Positions 1 to 10,476 are shown, numbered from the stretch's first letter. The stretch: 23,421 nucleotides of DNA from Anaerolineales bacterium (GCA_012032575.1 JAAUSP010000048.1:1-23421), one strand, 5' to 3'. Numbers and translations are program-made. Notes: generated by a model not told the origin, from the letters alone.

Positions 1-2115
1 GGCCAGATTGGCGGCGATACCGTTGGGCGGGCGGTCAATACCCAGGCGGCTCAACAGCGCCTCGAACTGCTCCCGATCCTCAGCCATGGCAATCGCCGCC
101 GGGGACGTACCCCAGATGGGAACGCCTGCCGCGGCCAATCCCTCGGCCAGGTTGAGCGGGGTTTGCCCGCCAAACTGCACAATCACCCCGTCGGGCTGCT
201 CGACATCGACGATGTTGAGCACATCTTCCAGGGTCAACGGTTCAAAGTAGAGCCGGTCGGCGGTGTCATAATCGGTGCTGACGGTTTCGGGATTGCAGTT
301 GACCATGATCGTCTCGTAACCGGCTTCATGCAAAGCGAAACAGGCGTGGACGCAGCAGTAGTCAAACTCGATGCCCTGGCCGATGCGGTTGGGACCGCCG
401 CCGAGGATCATGACTTTTTTGCGATCCGTCGGGTTGGCCTCGTTTTGGGTTTCGTAGGTGGAGTAGAGGTAAGGCGTGTGCGCTTCAAATTCGGCGGCGC
501 AGGTGTCCACCCGGTGATAGACGGGGGTGAGGTTGAGTGATTTGCGCTTCTGGCGGATTGAGGCTGAGGCTAAGGCTGAGGCTGAGGAATTATACTTAGC
601 CTTAGCCTCAGCCTTAGCCTGCGACAGCAAAGCAGCGATGGTATCGTCGGATAGCCCGTACCGCTTGGCTTCGCGCAGCAACTCCGGCGGCAGCGTGTCG
701 AGCGAATAGCGGGCAAGTTCCTGCTCCAGTTCGACAATCTGGGCCAGTTGATCCACAAACCAGGGATCGTAGCCGGTGGCCTCAATAATTTCCTGCTCAG
801 AAACGCCGCGATGCAGGCAGCTTAAGACTTGAAAAAGCCGGTCTCGCGTTGGCCGCCGTAACTCCTCCACGGACCATGCACCACGCACCACGCCTCTCCA
901 ATCTCCAATCTCCAACCCCCGCAGCCCTTTATTCAACGCCTCTTTGAACGTCCGCCCAATCGCCATAACCTCGCCGACGCTTTTCATCTGTGGGCCGAGG
1001 GTGGGGTCAACCCCGCGAAACTTTTCAAAGGCCCAGCGCGGAATTTTGACCACCACATAATCCAGGCTGGGTTCAAAGCTGGCCCGGGTTTCGCGGGTGA
1101 TGTCGTTGGAAATTTCGTCAAGGGTGCAGCCGACGGCCAGCAGCGCGGCGATTTTGGCAATGGGAAAGCCGGTGGCTTTGGAGGCCAGGGCCGAGGAACG
1201 GCTGACTCGCGGGTTCATCTCGATGACCAGCACTTCGCCGTTGACCGGATTGACCGCAAACTGAACATTGCTGCCGCCCGTTTCTACGCCGACCACGTTG
1301 AGAATGGCGCGGGCCGCGTCGCGCAGGCGCTGGTACTCTTTGTCGGTCAGGGTTTGGGCCGGGGCGACGGTGATGCTGTCGCCGGTGTGGATGCCCATCG
1401 GGTCAAGGTTTTCGATGGAGCAGACGACCACAAAATTGTCGGCCCGGTCGCGCATGACCTCCAACTCGTACTCTTTCCAGCCCAGCACCGATTGGTCTAC
1501 CAGCACCTGCCCCACCGGACTGCTGCGGCAGCCGTGCTCAACCGCCGCAATGAGTTCGGCTTCATCATGCGCAATGCCACCGCCGGTGCCGCCCAGGGTA
1601 AAACTGGCCCGCACCAGCAGCGGATAGCCGACCTCGGCGGCCAGGGCGAGGGCCTCGGCGGGACTTTTGGCGATGACGCTGCGGGGCATTTGCAAGCCAA
1701 TCCGGTCCATCGCTCCTTTGAAAAGCTGGCGGTCCTCGGCCAGTTTGATGGTTTCCAACGATGCGCCGATGAGCTGGACGCCGTACCGTTCCAGCACACC
1801 TTGTTCGGCCAGACCGACCGCCAGATTCAGGGCCGTCTGCCCGCCGACTGTCGGCAGCAAGGCGTCGGGCCGTTCCAGGGCGATCACTTTTTCGGCCATC
1901 TCGACGGTCAGCGGCTCGACGTAGGTGGCATCGGCAAATTCGGGATCGGTCATGATGGTGGCCGGGTTGCTGTTGATGAGAATGACCTTATAACCTTCAG
2001 CACGCAGGGCCTTACAGGCTTGCACCCCGCTGTAATCAAACTCGCAGGCCTGGCCGATGACAATCGGTCCCGCGCCGAGGATGAGGATGGATTGGATGTC
2101 GGTTCGTTTGGGCAT
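1..2115 (-). CDS. carB: Carbamoyl-phosphate synthase large subunit, 3' end cut by window edge
   Basis: Makes carbamoyl phosphate from bicarbonate, ATP and ammonia supplied by CarA, for pyrimidine and arginine synthesis. The frame is open for all 705 visible codons from ATG at 2115 and continues beyond position 1; the family is about 1070 residues. The N-terminus begins [20 protein letters not shown], followed by [10 protein letters not shown] and [13 protein letters not shown], hallmarks of the first ATP-grasp half. The linker carries VDTCAAEF. The second half opens with [19 protein letters not shown] and [15 protein letters not shown]. Two stretches do not match the family: residues about 401-417 ([14 protein letters not shown]) and 499-525, rich in Ala/Lys then Ala/Ser. 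Both are encoded by short-word repeats described separately. It is last of a four-gene operon, 29 bp after the retropepsin gene. Identification is secure; whether the inserts affect activity is unknown. Confidence 0.96.
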   Translation of the reverse strand, partial: MPKRTDIQSILILGAGPIVIGQACEFDYSGVQACKALRAEGYKVILINSNPATIMTDPEFADATYVEPLTVEMAEKVIALERPDALLPTVGGQTALNLAVGLAEQGVLERYGVQLIGASLETIKLAEDRQLFKGAMDRIGLQMPRSVIAKSPAEALALAAEVGYPLLVRASFTLGGTGGGIAHDEAELIAAVEHGCRSSPVGQVLVDQSVLGWKEYELEVMRDRADNFVVVCSIENLDPMGIHTGDSITVAPAQTLTDKEYQRLRDAARAILNVVGVETGGSNVQFAVNPVNGEVLVIEMNPRVSRSSALASKATGFPIAKIAALLAVGCTLDEISNDITRETRASFEPSLDYVVVKIPRWAFEKFRGVDPTLGPQMKSVGEVMAIGRTFKEALNKGLRGLEIGDWRGVVRGAWSVEELRRPTRDRLFQVLSCLHRGVSEQEIIEATGYDPWFVDQLAQIVELEQELARYSLDTLPPELLREAKRYGLSDDTIAALLSQAKAEAKAKYNSSASALASASIRQKRKSLNLTPVYHRVDTCAAEFEAHTPYLYSTYETQNEANPTDRKKVMILGGGPNRIGQGIEFDYCCVHACFALHEAGYETIMVNCNPETVSTDYDTADRLYFEPLTLEDVLNIVDVEQPDGVIVQFGGQTPLNLAEGLAAAGVPIWGTSPAAIAMAEDREQFEALLSRLGIDRPPNGIAANLA
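561..620. repeat. In-frame palindromic repeat inside carB (GGCTRA word)
   Basis: The arms 561-586 and 595-620 match at 22 of 26 positions, all mismatches being A/G at the same place in the 6-bp word GGCTRA. In the carB frame it encodes an Ala/Lys/Glu run and then an Ala/Ser run within the linker before [12 protein letters not shown]. Confidence 0.9.
872..917. repeat. In-frame short-word insert inside carB (GGAGATT and GTGGTGC words)
   Basis: On the coding strand, three GGAGATT-type words are followed by GTGGTGC-type words. Both are the words of the intergenic palindromes at 8263, 18042 and 14265. They encode [14 protein letters not shown] in a loop where other CarB proteins vary. Confidence 0.8.
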
Positions 2116-2144
2116 AATAAATAAAAATTCTCTGTTTTAGCCGC

Positions 2145-2528
2145 TTATTGTGCCGGGTAGATGGTTAGTTGAGACAAGTCAATAATTGCTTGAGTATGCA
2201 ACAGGAAATCCAGGCCGATAATTCCATCAAGGTTAAGGCCATACTTCATTGCTCCAACTTCAATTTCAAAATCATTGACTTGCAGTTCGCCTAAACTCAG
2301 GCTATCAACGATTTTAGTAAAGACAAATTCTTTACCCCCTACCCCTCGAATTTGATGAATAAAATCCTGTGGTTCCGGCAACAAATTAATGGCATCAACT
2401 TTATCAGCCGAAAAGACACAACCGGTTGAGCCGGTATCCAGGATAACATTTTCTAACATGACTTGTTGCCCCTGGTAAATGAGCCAGGCTGTGACATAAA
2501 GCAAATCTTCATGAAGCCTTATCTTCAT
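2145..2528 (-). CDS. Retropepsin-like aspartyl protease (clan AA), 127 aa
   Basis: A small single-domain aspartyl protease expected to act as a homodimer. The catalytic motif is VILDTGSTG with Asp31. The second hallmark, hydrophobic-hydrophobic-Gly, is IIGLDFLL near residues 98-105. There is no signal peptide or membrane segment, so it should be cytoplasmic. Its ATG overlaps the stop of the upstream 86-aa gene (ATGA), which implies translational coupling. From memory, this two-gene arrangement recurs in cyanobacteria and other bacteria, usually annotated as a hypothetical protein followed by an aspartyl protease; the substrate is not known. Here the pair sits between carA and carB, where the two synthase genes are more often adjacent. 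The fold call is confident; the biological role is open. Confidence 0.85.
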   Translation of the reverse strand: MKIRLHEDLLYVTAWLIYQGQQVMLENVILDTGSTGCVFSADKVDAINLLPEPQDFIHQIRGVGGKEFVFTKIVDSLSLGELQVNDFEIEVGAMKYGLNLDGIIGLDFLLHTQAIIDLSQLTIYPAQ

Positions 2529-2785
2529 TGAACCCCTCGAATTCCCAACCAGCGGCGCTCGGTAATATCTAGGATTTCACGGTCAGTGTGCAATACAAAT
2601 AATTCACGCTCTGGTTTTTCTTCATGAAACTGAAGGTATCCTTTCATGGCCGTTCTGGCGTCGGGAAAGGTGTTAATAACCGTTAATTCTTCTACTACCC
2701 GTTTACCTGCTTCAGAGTGGGCTTTAATGGCCTCAACCAGCAGCCATTGATGCGGGTAGCGCTGGCGAATTTCTATCCATTGCAT
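2525..2785 (-). CDS. Small conserved protein of unknown function, 86 aa, partner of retropepsin gene
   Basis: I chose the ATG at 2785 because AAGGAGG lies six bases upstream; a longer frame to 2821 would overlap the end of carA and lacks a ribosome site. The protein starts MQWIEIRQRYPHQWLLVEA and ends RRWLGIRGVQ. It is soluble, rich in charged residues and aromatic at both ends, with no recognisable catalytic motif. It begins 14 bp after the carA stop and overlaps the retropepsin start by four bases, so carA, this gene, the protease and carB are probably on one transcript. I do not recognise a function. Co-occurrence with the protease suggests it is a partner, substrate or specificity factor, which is inference only. 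Confidence 0.75.
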   Translation of the reverse strand: MQWIEIRQRYPHQWLLVEAIKAHSEAGKRVVEELTVINTFPDARTAMKGYLQFHEEKPERELFVLHTDREILDITERRWLGIRGVQ

Positions 2786-2799
2786 GATTTGCCTCCTTA

Positions 2800-4008
2800 T
2801 CAATGTGCTGATTCGCTCCACGTCATTAACTCTACAAACTGCCTGAAAAACCCCAACGCATCATGCGGCCCCGGCGATGACTCTGGGTGATATTGAATAC
2901 TGAAAATCGGCTTGTTTTTATGGCGCAGCCCCTCGATGCAGCCATCATTCAAATTAACATGGGTCACTTCCACCTCGTCGGGCAGGGAGCCGGGGGTGAC
3001 GGCGAAGCCATGATTGTGGCTGGTGATAGAGACTCCCCCTTCCAATCCTCCAGCCTTCCAACCTTCCGGTTTAGGAGAGGTGGAAGGTTGGAAGGTTGCA
3101 ATTTCTTTTACCGGCTGATTCCCGCCGCGATGCCCAAATTTGAGCTTGTGGGTGGTCCCGCCAAAGGCTAATCCCAAAATCTGGTGGCCCAGGCAGATAC
3201 CGAAGATCGGCAGGTTGGCTTCAATCAATTCGCGGGTCGCTTCGATGGCGTAGGTGACGGCAGCCGGGTCGCCGGGGCCGTTGGAGAGAAAGACACCATC
3301 CGGTTTCAGAGCCAGCACCTCCTGAGCCGGCGTGGTGGCCGGCACCACCGTTACCCGGCAGCCGGCATCAGTGAGCAGGCGGAGAATGTTGTGTTTGATG
3401 CCGAAATCGTAGGCGACAACGTTGAACGTTGAACGTTGAACGTTGAACGTTGTTTCCGTTTGCCACTCAGAAATGACGCCTTCCTCCCAGTAATAAGGTT
3501 CAGGGCAGGTGACTTCTTTAGCGAGATCGAGGCCATCCATGGACGGGGCGGCGCGAGCCAGGTCTACCAGGTCAGCGGGGGAGAGGTGATCGTCACCGGA
3601 GAGGGCAGCCATCATTGCGCCCTGAGAGCGGATGTGGCGGACCAGGGCGCGGGTGTCCACTTCGGTCAGGCCGGGCAGGTTGTGCTGGCGCAGGTAGTCG
3701 GGCAGGGATTGGCTGGCCCGCCAGTTGCTCACCCGCCGGCTCACTTCGCGCACAATCAGGCCGCTGGCCCAGGGACGGTTCGCCTCTTCATCCTCCAAAT
3801 TGATCCCCACATTACCAATATGCGGACAGGTCATGGTCACAATCTGGCCGTAATACGACGGGTCGGTCAGGATTTCCTGATAGCCGGTCATGCTGGTATT
3901 AAACACAATTTCGCCGGTGATGGTTACCGGCGCACCGAAGGACTGACCGCGAAAAATCGTTCCATCGGCCAGGGCCAGAATGGCCGGAGGATAATGCTTG
4001 AGACTCAC
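2800..4008 (-). CDS. carA: Carbamoyl-phosphate synthase small (glutaminase) subunit
   Basis: Hydrolyses glutamine and channels ammonia to CarB. The start is GTG at 4008, preceded by AGGGGAG at five bases; an in-frame ATG at 4074 has no such site and lies at the -10 box of the predicted promoter. The N-terminal domain includes [20 protein letters not shown]. The class I amidotransferase domain shows FLSNGPGDP, the nucleophile Cys272 in FGICLGHQ, and the His/Glu pair in [12 protein letters not shown]. Two in-frame inserts are absent from typical CarA: residues about 185-197 ([12 protein letters not shown], a translated heptamer array) just before VAYDFG, and residues about 304-325 between NQPVKE and [11 protein letters not shown], encoded by a palindrome. 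Both lie outside the catalytic motifs. The total of 402 aa is somewhat longer than usual, in line with the inserts. Confidence 0.96.
   Translation of the reverse strand: MSLKHYPPAILALADGTIFRGQSFGAPVTITGEIVFNTSMTGYQEILTDPSYYGQIVTMTCPHIGNVGINLEDEEANRPWASGLIVREVSRRVSNWRASQSLPDYLRQHNLPGLTEVDTRALVRHIRSQGAMMAALSGDDHLSPADLVDLARAAPSMDGLDLAKEVTCPEPYYWEEGVISEWQTETTFNVQRSTFNVVAYDFGIKHNILRLLTDAGCRVTVVPATTPAQEVLALKPDGVFLSNGPGDPAAVTYAIEATRELIEANLPIFGICLGHQILGLAFGGTTHKLKFGHRGGNQPVKEIATFQPSTSPKPEGWKAGGLEGGVSITSHNHGFAVTPGSLPDEVEVTHVNLNDGCIEGLRHKNKPIFSIQYHPESSPGPHDALGFFRQFVELMTWSESAH
3038..3098. repeat. In-frame palindromic repeat inside carA (GGAAGGTT word)
   Basis: CCTTCCAACCTTCC (3054-3067) is exactly complementary to 3082-3095 around a 14-base loop. 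It encodes about 20 extra residues between NQPVKE and [11 protein letters not shown]. Confidence 0.9.
3421..3452. repeat. In-frame heptamer array inside carA (GTTGAAC word)
   Basis: Four and a half copies of GTTGAAC. Three copies make 21 bp, or seven codons, so the frame is kept and the peptide repeats with a seven-residue period (TFNVQRS). The same word forms the palindrome at 15663-15723. Confidence 0.9.
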
Positions 4009-4074
4009 TGTAACTCCCCTAAAAAAAGAAACGTGACCACACGTGATACGTGATAACCCAAAAACACTCCTCAT

Positions 4075-4103
4075 AGCATACTATCAAGCCGGGTTTTTGC
4101 CAA
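4075..4103 (-). promoter_or_regulatory. Predicted sigma70-type promoter of the carA operon
   Basis: On the minus strand, TTGGCA (4103-4098) and TATGCT (4080-4075) are separated by 17 bases. Transcription would start near 4068, leaving a leader of about 60 nt before the GTG start of carA. The leader contains three ACGTGA-type words (about 4031-4054) that could form a weak hairpin. Prediction from sequence only. Confidence 0.55.
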
Positions 4104-4157
4104 ACAGCTTTCCTCTCATCCCGCTCCGAAAGCGGCAGAAAAGGGGATTTTTATCAC

Positions 4158-4186
4158 TTGGTTGTCAACCTGATTTGCGATATAAT
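4158..4186 (+). promoter_or_regulatory. Predicted sigma70-type promoter of the PPDK regulatory protein gene
   Basis: TTGGTT (4158-4163) and a perfect TATAAT (4181-4186) are separated by 17 bases. Transcription would start near 4193, 40 nt before the chosen ATG at 4233. It is divergent from the carA promoter, with about 55 bp between the two -35 boxes. Confidence 0.6.
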
Positions 4187-4232
4187 TGACCCTAATCATA
4201 ATGAGTCTTTACAAAGTGAAATGGAGGCAATC

Positions 4233-5083
4233 ATGCAAACAGACCATGGCGGTCTAAAAAAAGATTGGCCCCCTGTTTATATCGTATCCGGGGGTACAGG
4301 GGCAAGTGGGGAGCGATTGGCCCAAACAGCGCTGGCTCAGTTTCCTGATGTGGAAGCGCCAATTGTTATATTTTCACAAGTAGGTTCACCGGAGGAAATT
4401 GAACAGGCCGTCAACCTGGCGGCCAAAACCAAAGGCACTATTCTTCATACCCTGGTTGATGCGGACATGCGCCGCACGCTTATTCGTCAGGCGCGGGATA
4501 AAAACGTATTTTCCATTGACCTGGTGGGGCGAGTGCTGCATCGGTTGGCTAATGTGTTCGAGCGAGAACCGCTGAATCAGCCGGGACAGTACTGGTTGAT
4601 GCGCCAGGCCTACTTTGAACGCATCGAAGCCATTGAATATACCATCAACCACGATGACGGCCTCAACCCGGAGGATTGGCCCGCGGCTGAAATTGTTCTG
4701 GTGGGCGTGTCACGAGTCGGCAAAACGCCGCTCAGTGTGTACCTGTCAACTCTGGGTTGGAAGGTCGCCAATCTGCCCTGTTAAAAGGTGTGCCGCTGCC
4801 GCCGCAGTTGTTACAGCTTGACCGGCGTCGCGTGGTCGGGCTGACCATTGAACCGGGCCAACTGCTGATGCATCGCTACCAACGCCAGCGCCGGCTGGGC
4901 ACCTATGCTCTGGAAACAGAATATACTGACCCCAGAGTGCTTTATGAAGAAGTAGATGAGACCAAAAAGCTGTATCGCCGCTGTGGTTTCGCTATCGTCA
5001 ATGTTACCGACAAGCCCATCGAAGAGAGCGCTGACGAGGTTATTGCCCTGGTCACCCGGCGGCTGCAAACGATGAATCCGTAG
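4233..5083 (+). CDS. Pyruvate,phosphate dikinase regulatory protein (DUF299 family), one frameshift
   Basis: This family is a bifunctional kinase and pyrophosphorylase that switches PPDK or PEP synthase off and on by phosphorylating a threonine beside the catalytic histidine. ATG at 4233 is chosen because GGAGG stands five bases upstream. The N-terminus has VYIVSGGTGASGERLAQ and the nucleotide-binding loop is GVSRVGKTPLS near residue 158. The frame breaks after KVANLPC at about 4776-4780. Adding one base to the CCC at 4776-4778 restores KVANLPLLKGVPLPPQL, which continues into VVGLTIEPGQLL and on to the stop at 5083. The repaired length of 283 aa fits the family. It converges on ppdK, its expected target. 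The frameshift may be a base-calling error. Confidence 0.88.
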
Positions 5084-5167
5084 GCGGATTTTTCTGATTC
5101 TCATTTCTGTCAGATTTAGGGGTTACGTAGTTGAAGCGTTTTGTCTAAAAACTCCAAAAAGGAAACC

Positions 5168-5202
5168 AAAAACGGAGACCCATTACAGAGTCTCCGTTTT
5201 TT
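5168..5202. terminator. Bidirectional intrinsic terminator between regulatory gene and ppdK
   Basis: The stem AAACGGAGAC / GTCTCCGTTT closes a loop of about ten bases. It is followed by TTTTTT on the plus strand, and the A-run on its left gives a T-run for minus-strand transcripts. It lies 85 bp after the plus-strand stop and 25 bp after the ppdK stop, as expected for a shared terminator between convergent genes. Confidence 0.9.
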
Positions 5203-5226
5203 CATCAGGATAAACTAAAGTTTAAC

Positions 5227-7938
<2,712 letters not shown>

Positions 7939-7974
7939 TATATTAATCCTCCAATAGATTAGGGTGAACGAGGT

Positions 7975-8033
7975 GCGCGATGCGTGATGCACAGGATTTT
8001 CCGGTGTAATTAAGTGGGCATCACGCATTACGC
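7975..8033. repeat. Short-word palindrome in the ppdK leader
   Basis: The arms 7975-7990 and 8018-8033 match at 14 of 16 positions around a 27-base loop. The right arm reads GCATCACGCATTACGC, and the shared word is of the GATGCGT type. It lies between the predicted ppdK promoter and the ppdK ribosome site and belongs to the same repeat class as 12866-12927. Confidence 0.8.
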
Positions 8034-8095
8034 AAATTATTTTTAAAGTTTTGCTGGATGCGAGCGCATAATTACACGAGATGATAAGATGGAAA

Positions 8096-8121
8096 AACCT
8101 CCACCCGAGGGGTGAGGTGGG
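8096..8121 (-). terminator. Intrinsic terminator or attenuator upstream of ppdK
   Basis: Read on the minus strand, CCTCACCC and GGGTGGAGG pair with one bulged base around CTC, followed directly by TTTTT. It lies about 75 nt downstream of the predicted ppdK promoter and 160 nt before the gene. It could attenuate ppdK, or end transcription from the gene relic at about 8290-8500. The sequence alone does not decide. Confidence 0.55.
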
Positions 8122-8200
8122 GACAACTTTGGCCCTGAATCATAGATGGACGACCTGCCCCTTTGGATATGAGCAGGCAAACAACAAAAAACCGGATTGC

Positions 8201-8229
8201 ATTATACGCCTATGGAGAATATTAGCCAA
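8201..8229 (-). promoter_or_regulatory. Predicted ppdK promoter
   Basis: On the minus strand, TTGGCT (8229-8224) and a perfect TATAAT (8206-8201) are 17 bases apart. The resulting leader is about 255 nt long and contains the terminator-like hairpin and the short-word palindrome listed above. Between 7939 and 8509 I find no intact gene. Confidence 0.5.
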
Positions 8230-8262
8230 GTTTAATCCCAATCACCCAATTTATTGAAGAGA

Positions 8263-8308
8263 GGAGATTGGAGATTAGAGATTGACCAATCTCCAATTAC
8301 CAATCTCC
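8263..8308. repeat. Short-word palindrome, GGAGATT family
   Basis: The arms 8263-8284 and 8287-8308 match at 19 of 22 positions with almost no loop. The arms are built from the heptamer GGAGATT and its complement. The same word is found at 18042-18082 and inside carB near 897-917. Confidence 0.85.
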
Positions 8309-8500
8309 AATTTCAGGGCTGAGGCCGGTTCGATGGTAAAACCCAACCGTTTTTTCGACAACTTGCGCGCTCCGGCTGATATCGAAGTAGGTGCGCCAGT
8401 AGCGCAGCTTGCCCGCAGCAATTTCAAAAAAGGCAAAATCGTGGTCAATGAGCAAATCTTCCATTTTAACAACTTGGTATCTACAGGCATTAAGAATATA
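8290..8500 (-). pseudogene. Possible relic of a SnoaL/NTF2-like protein gene (C-terminal part)
   Basis: The minus-strand frame containing ATG at about 8465 reads MEDLLIDHDFAFFEI, then GKLRYWRTYFDIS, and stops inside the GGAGATT palindrome (GDW-stop). The segment GKLRYWRTYFD resembles the closing strands of SnoaL/NTF2-fold proteins. No N-terminal half or start with a ribosome site is visible, and the frame continues upstream only briefly. I read it as a truncated leftover into which the MNT-HEPN pair and a repeat have been placed. The family resemblance is from memory and weak. Confidence 0.3.
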
Positions 8501-8509
8501 ATAAGGAGT

Positions 8510-8863
8510 ATGAATATTGAGAGATATCAGAAATTGACAGCGGCATTAAAGCACATTATGCATGTGCTGACTACGCAATATCATCCGGAGAAAGTTATTC
8601 TCTTTGGCTCGATGGCGGATGGCACAGTTGGCGAGTGGAGTGATATTGATCTGGTTATCATCAAGGATACGCCGCTGCCGTTTCTTCAACGACTTAAAGA
8701 AGTGGCCTTACTATGTCACGTCCCGGTCAGCGTTGATTTTTTGGTATACACTTCCGGCGAATTTACCCAGATGATTGCTGATAATAACCCATTTATCGTC
8801 AAAGAAGTTTTGCAAAAGGGAAGAGTGCTATATGAGTGCCAACCTGCCCCAGCAGTGGCTTGA
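8510..8863 (+). CDS. MNT-type nucleotidyltransferase domain protein (first MNT-HEPN pair)
   Basis: A minimal nucleotidyltransferase of 117 aa. The signature GSMADGTVGEWSDIDLVII gives the GS and D-x-D metal-binding residues near positions 39-53. In characterised MNT-HEPN systems the MNT protein is the antitoxin and modifies the HEPN partner by adding AMP. ATG at 8510 follows AAGGAG with only one base between, which is tight; the frame is open further upstream, but that part overlaps repeat and relic sequence with no better start. The 3' end overlaps the HEPN gene by 32 bases, so the two are translated from one message. The family is clear; a toxin-antitoxin role is inferred from the pairing. 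Confidence 0.85.
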   Translation: MNIERYQKLTAALKHIMHVLTTQYHPEKVILFGSMADGTVGEWSDIDLVIIKDTPLPFLQRLKEVALLCHVPVSVDFLVYTSGEFTQMIADNNPFIVKEVLQKGRVLYECQPAPAVA

Positions 8864-9227
8864 CAGGGCTGTTGAAGACTTAGCCGTCGCTCGTTTGGTG
8901 CTGCGAGAGGATCACATTGCTCACGTCTGTTTTCTTTCCCAACAATGCATTGAAAAAGCGCTGAAAGCCTACCTCATTGCCAAAACTAATGACTACCCTC
9001 GTTCTCACGGACTGGTAACACTGTTAGATTTGTGCGTCTCTCTTGAACCGGCCTTTGATCAGTTCCACAGTGATTGTGCTATTATTGACCAGTATTACAT
9101 CCCCACGCGCTACCCTGATGGTATCCCCGGTGGATTACCAGGTGGACTACCCGGCACAGCCGAAGCTCAAGAAGCCATCACTGCTGCCGAAACTGTCCTG
9201 CAATTTGTCACCGTCCGGTTAGCTTGA
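8832..9227 (+). CDS. HEPN domain protein (first MNT-HEPN pair)
   Basis: A 131-aa helical HEPN protein of the PF05168 type. The core shows CFLSQQCIEKALKAYLIA followed by RSHGLVTLLDLC, and the C-terminal part has TRYPDG. I do not see a canonical R-x4-6-H ribonuclease motif, so it may be a non-nuclease member or use other residues. ATG at 8832 (MSANLPQQW) is chosen over an earlier in-frame start because GGGAAGAG stands upstream and it matches where the family begins. A short Gly-Pro repeat (PGGLPGGLPG) near residues 107-116 is encoded by tandem near-copies and looks like a local expansion. It ends eight bases before the convergent peptidase gene. Confidence 0.85.
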   Translation: MSANLPQQWLDRAVEDLAVARLVLREDHIAHVCFLSQQCIEKALKAYLIAKTNDYPRSHGLVTLLDLCVSLEPAFDQFHSDCAIIDQYYIPTRYPDGIPGGLPGGLPGTAEAQEAITAAETVLQFVTVRLA

Positions 9228-9235
9228 TGCCCTCT

Positions 9236-10297
9236 TTAGCCAACCAATACCCACCGCATCGCGTCGAAAGCGATTCTGAGATCGCGTGAGGTTTCGCCGG
9301 TCAAATCGCTGAGGCGCACGGAGCCGCGCCCCGGCTCGAAGCGAAAAGTGCCCAGGCTGACCCACTGGCTATCAAATTTGCCCTGGTTGATGGCAATTTC
9401 GGACTGGCCGTCGGCGTGGGTGATGCGGTAGCGGGCGTTGCTGGTCGGCGGATTTTGATCGGGGATAAAGGCGGAAACCTGCCACTGCCCGGCCTGCGGT
9501 AGAAACGGCTGCCACTCGCCCCAATTGCGCTCCTGCGAGGCGGAGACGTGGGTCCAGATGGTTGAACTGAACGCGCCGGCGGGAGCGCTGTACCAATCGT
9601 CGGTGCGGGCGCGGCGAAAACGGCCCATCGCGGGGTCAGTGCGCTGTGAGTCGACCACAACCTGAATCTGAGGAACCTGCGGTTGGGGCGGCGGCGCAGG
9701 CGGAGTCGCTGCTACAGACTGCACCGGGGTGGGCTGTGGGGAAGCGATGGTGCGGTGGGCTTCGATGAACTGGGTGGGGATATAGTAGTTAGCCAGCACC
9801 AGGTCGCGGTCCTTGACTATCGGGGTCCAGTTGCCGGCCGGCAGATTTTTCCGGCGGATTTCAAAATGGAGGTGGGCCAGGTACATATTGTTGGCCCCTT
9901 TACCGATGGTCCCAATCTGCTGCCCCCGCGTCACTTTCTGACCGGCTGTTACCAGGATGCGTTGGAGGTGGGCATACTGCGACCAGACTCGCGTCCCGTC
10001 GGGCAGGGCGTGTTCGATGAGCACGATATTGCCCCAACTTTTGGGATTGTAATCGGCCCAGGTCACTTTTCCGTGAGAGATGGCGTAAACCGGGTCGCCC
10101 AAATCGGTATCGCCGCCTCGTTTGCCGTTCCAATCCTCCCCCGGATGCCAGACCTGCCCGAAATTCTGATAATAGTTCGGGTCGGCCACGCCCGCATCCA
10201 TTTTGTGGGTATCGTAAACGTTCAGATTGGCCCCACGCGGTCCCACAGGAAAATCAAAACCATCGGAGATAGGGATACCATCGGATGTTTCGGTCAT
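9236..10297 (-). CDS. M23 family metallopeptidase with C-terminal golvesin-like domain
   Basis: A 353-aa peptidase of the LytM/M23 type, which usually cuts peptidoglycan cross-bridges. The zinc ligands are His51 and Asp55 in WHPGEDWNG and His144 in the closing motif HLHFEIR; YAHL at 108-111 supplies another conserved His. A Pro/Gln-rich linker (about 185-210) leads to a beta-rich C-terminal domain of the golvesin or xanthan-lyase CBM-like type, ending AFDAMRWVLVG. ATG at 10297 follows GGGAGGG. No signal peptide or membrane segment is present, which is odd for an enzyme of the cell wall. A promoter lies at 10381-10409 and a ykkC-class riboswitch further upstream on the same strand. Confidence 0.9.
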   Translation of the reverse strand: MTETSDGIPISDGFDFPVGPRGANLNVYDTHKMDAGVADPNYYQNFGQVWHPGEDWNGKRGGDTDLGDPVYAISHGKVTWADYNPKSWGNIVLIEHALPDGTRVWSQYAHLQRILVTAGQKVTRGQQIGTIGKGANNMYLAHLHFEIRRKNLPAGNWTPIVKDRDLVLANYYIPTQFIEAHRTIASPQPTPVQSVAATPPAPPPQPQVPQIQVVVDSQRTDPAMGRFRRARTDDWYSAPAGAFSSTIWTHVSASQERNWGEWQPFLPQAGQWQVSAFIPDQNPPTSNARYRITHADGQSEIAINQGKFDSQWVSLGTFRFEPGRGSVRLSDLTGETSRDLRIAFDAMRWVLVG

Positions 10298-10315
10298 GTT
10301 GCCCTCCCGGAATAA

Positions 10316-10372
10316 GTAGACAGTAGACGGTAGACAGGGGAGTGCAACCTGCTACTTGCCACCTGCTACCTG
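10316..10372. repeat. Short-word imperfect palindrome before the M23 gene
   Basis: The left arm is tandem AGTAGAC words (about 10316-10338). The right arm has CCTGCTACTTGCC followed by CCTGCTACCTG (10348-10372). The two arms are complementary with several mismatches. It lies between the predicted promoter and the start of the peptidase gene and so would be in its leader. Confidence 0.65.
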
Positions 10373-10380
10373 TTCTTCAA

Positions 10381-10409
10381 ATTTTAACATAATGCTATAG
10401 GGGCGTCAA
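10381..10409 (-). promoter_or_regulatory. Predicted promoter of the M23 peptidase gene
   Basis: On the minus strand, TTGACG (10409-10404) and TAAAAT (10386-10381) are 17 bases apart, a strong sigma70-type match. It is downstream of the riboswitch terminator, so the peptidase can be expressed independently of the riboswitch. Confidence 0.65.
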
Positions 10410-10476
10410 CTACCCTGCGACTTTTGCCGCCCGTAGAGTTGAAAATATAGGTCGTTACAGCCCCTATGGGCTAAAT

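Noticed and set aside
9107..9165. Gly-Pro tandem in the first HEPN gene as part of the palindrome class
   Set aside because: It is a short direct repeat within codons, without complementary arms.
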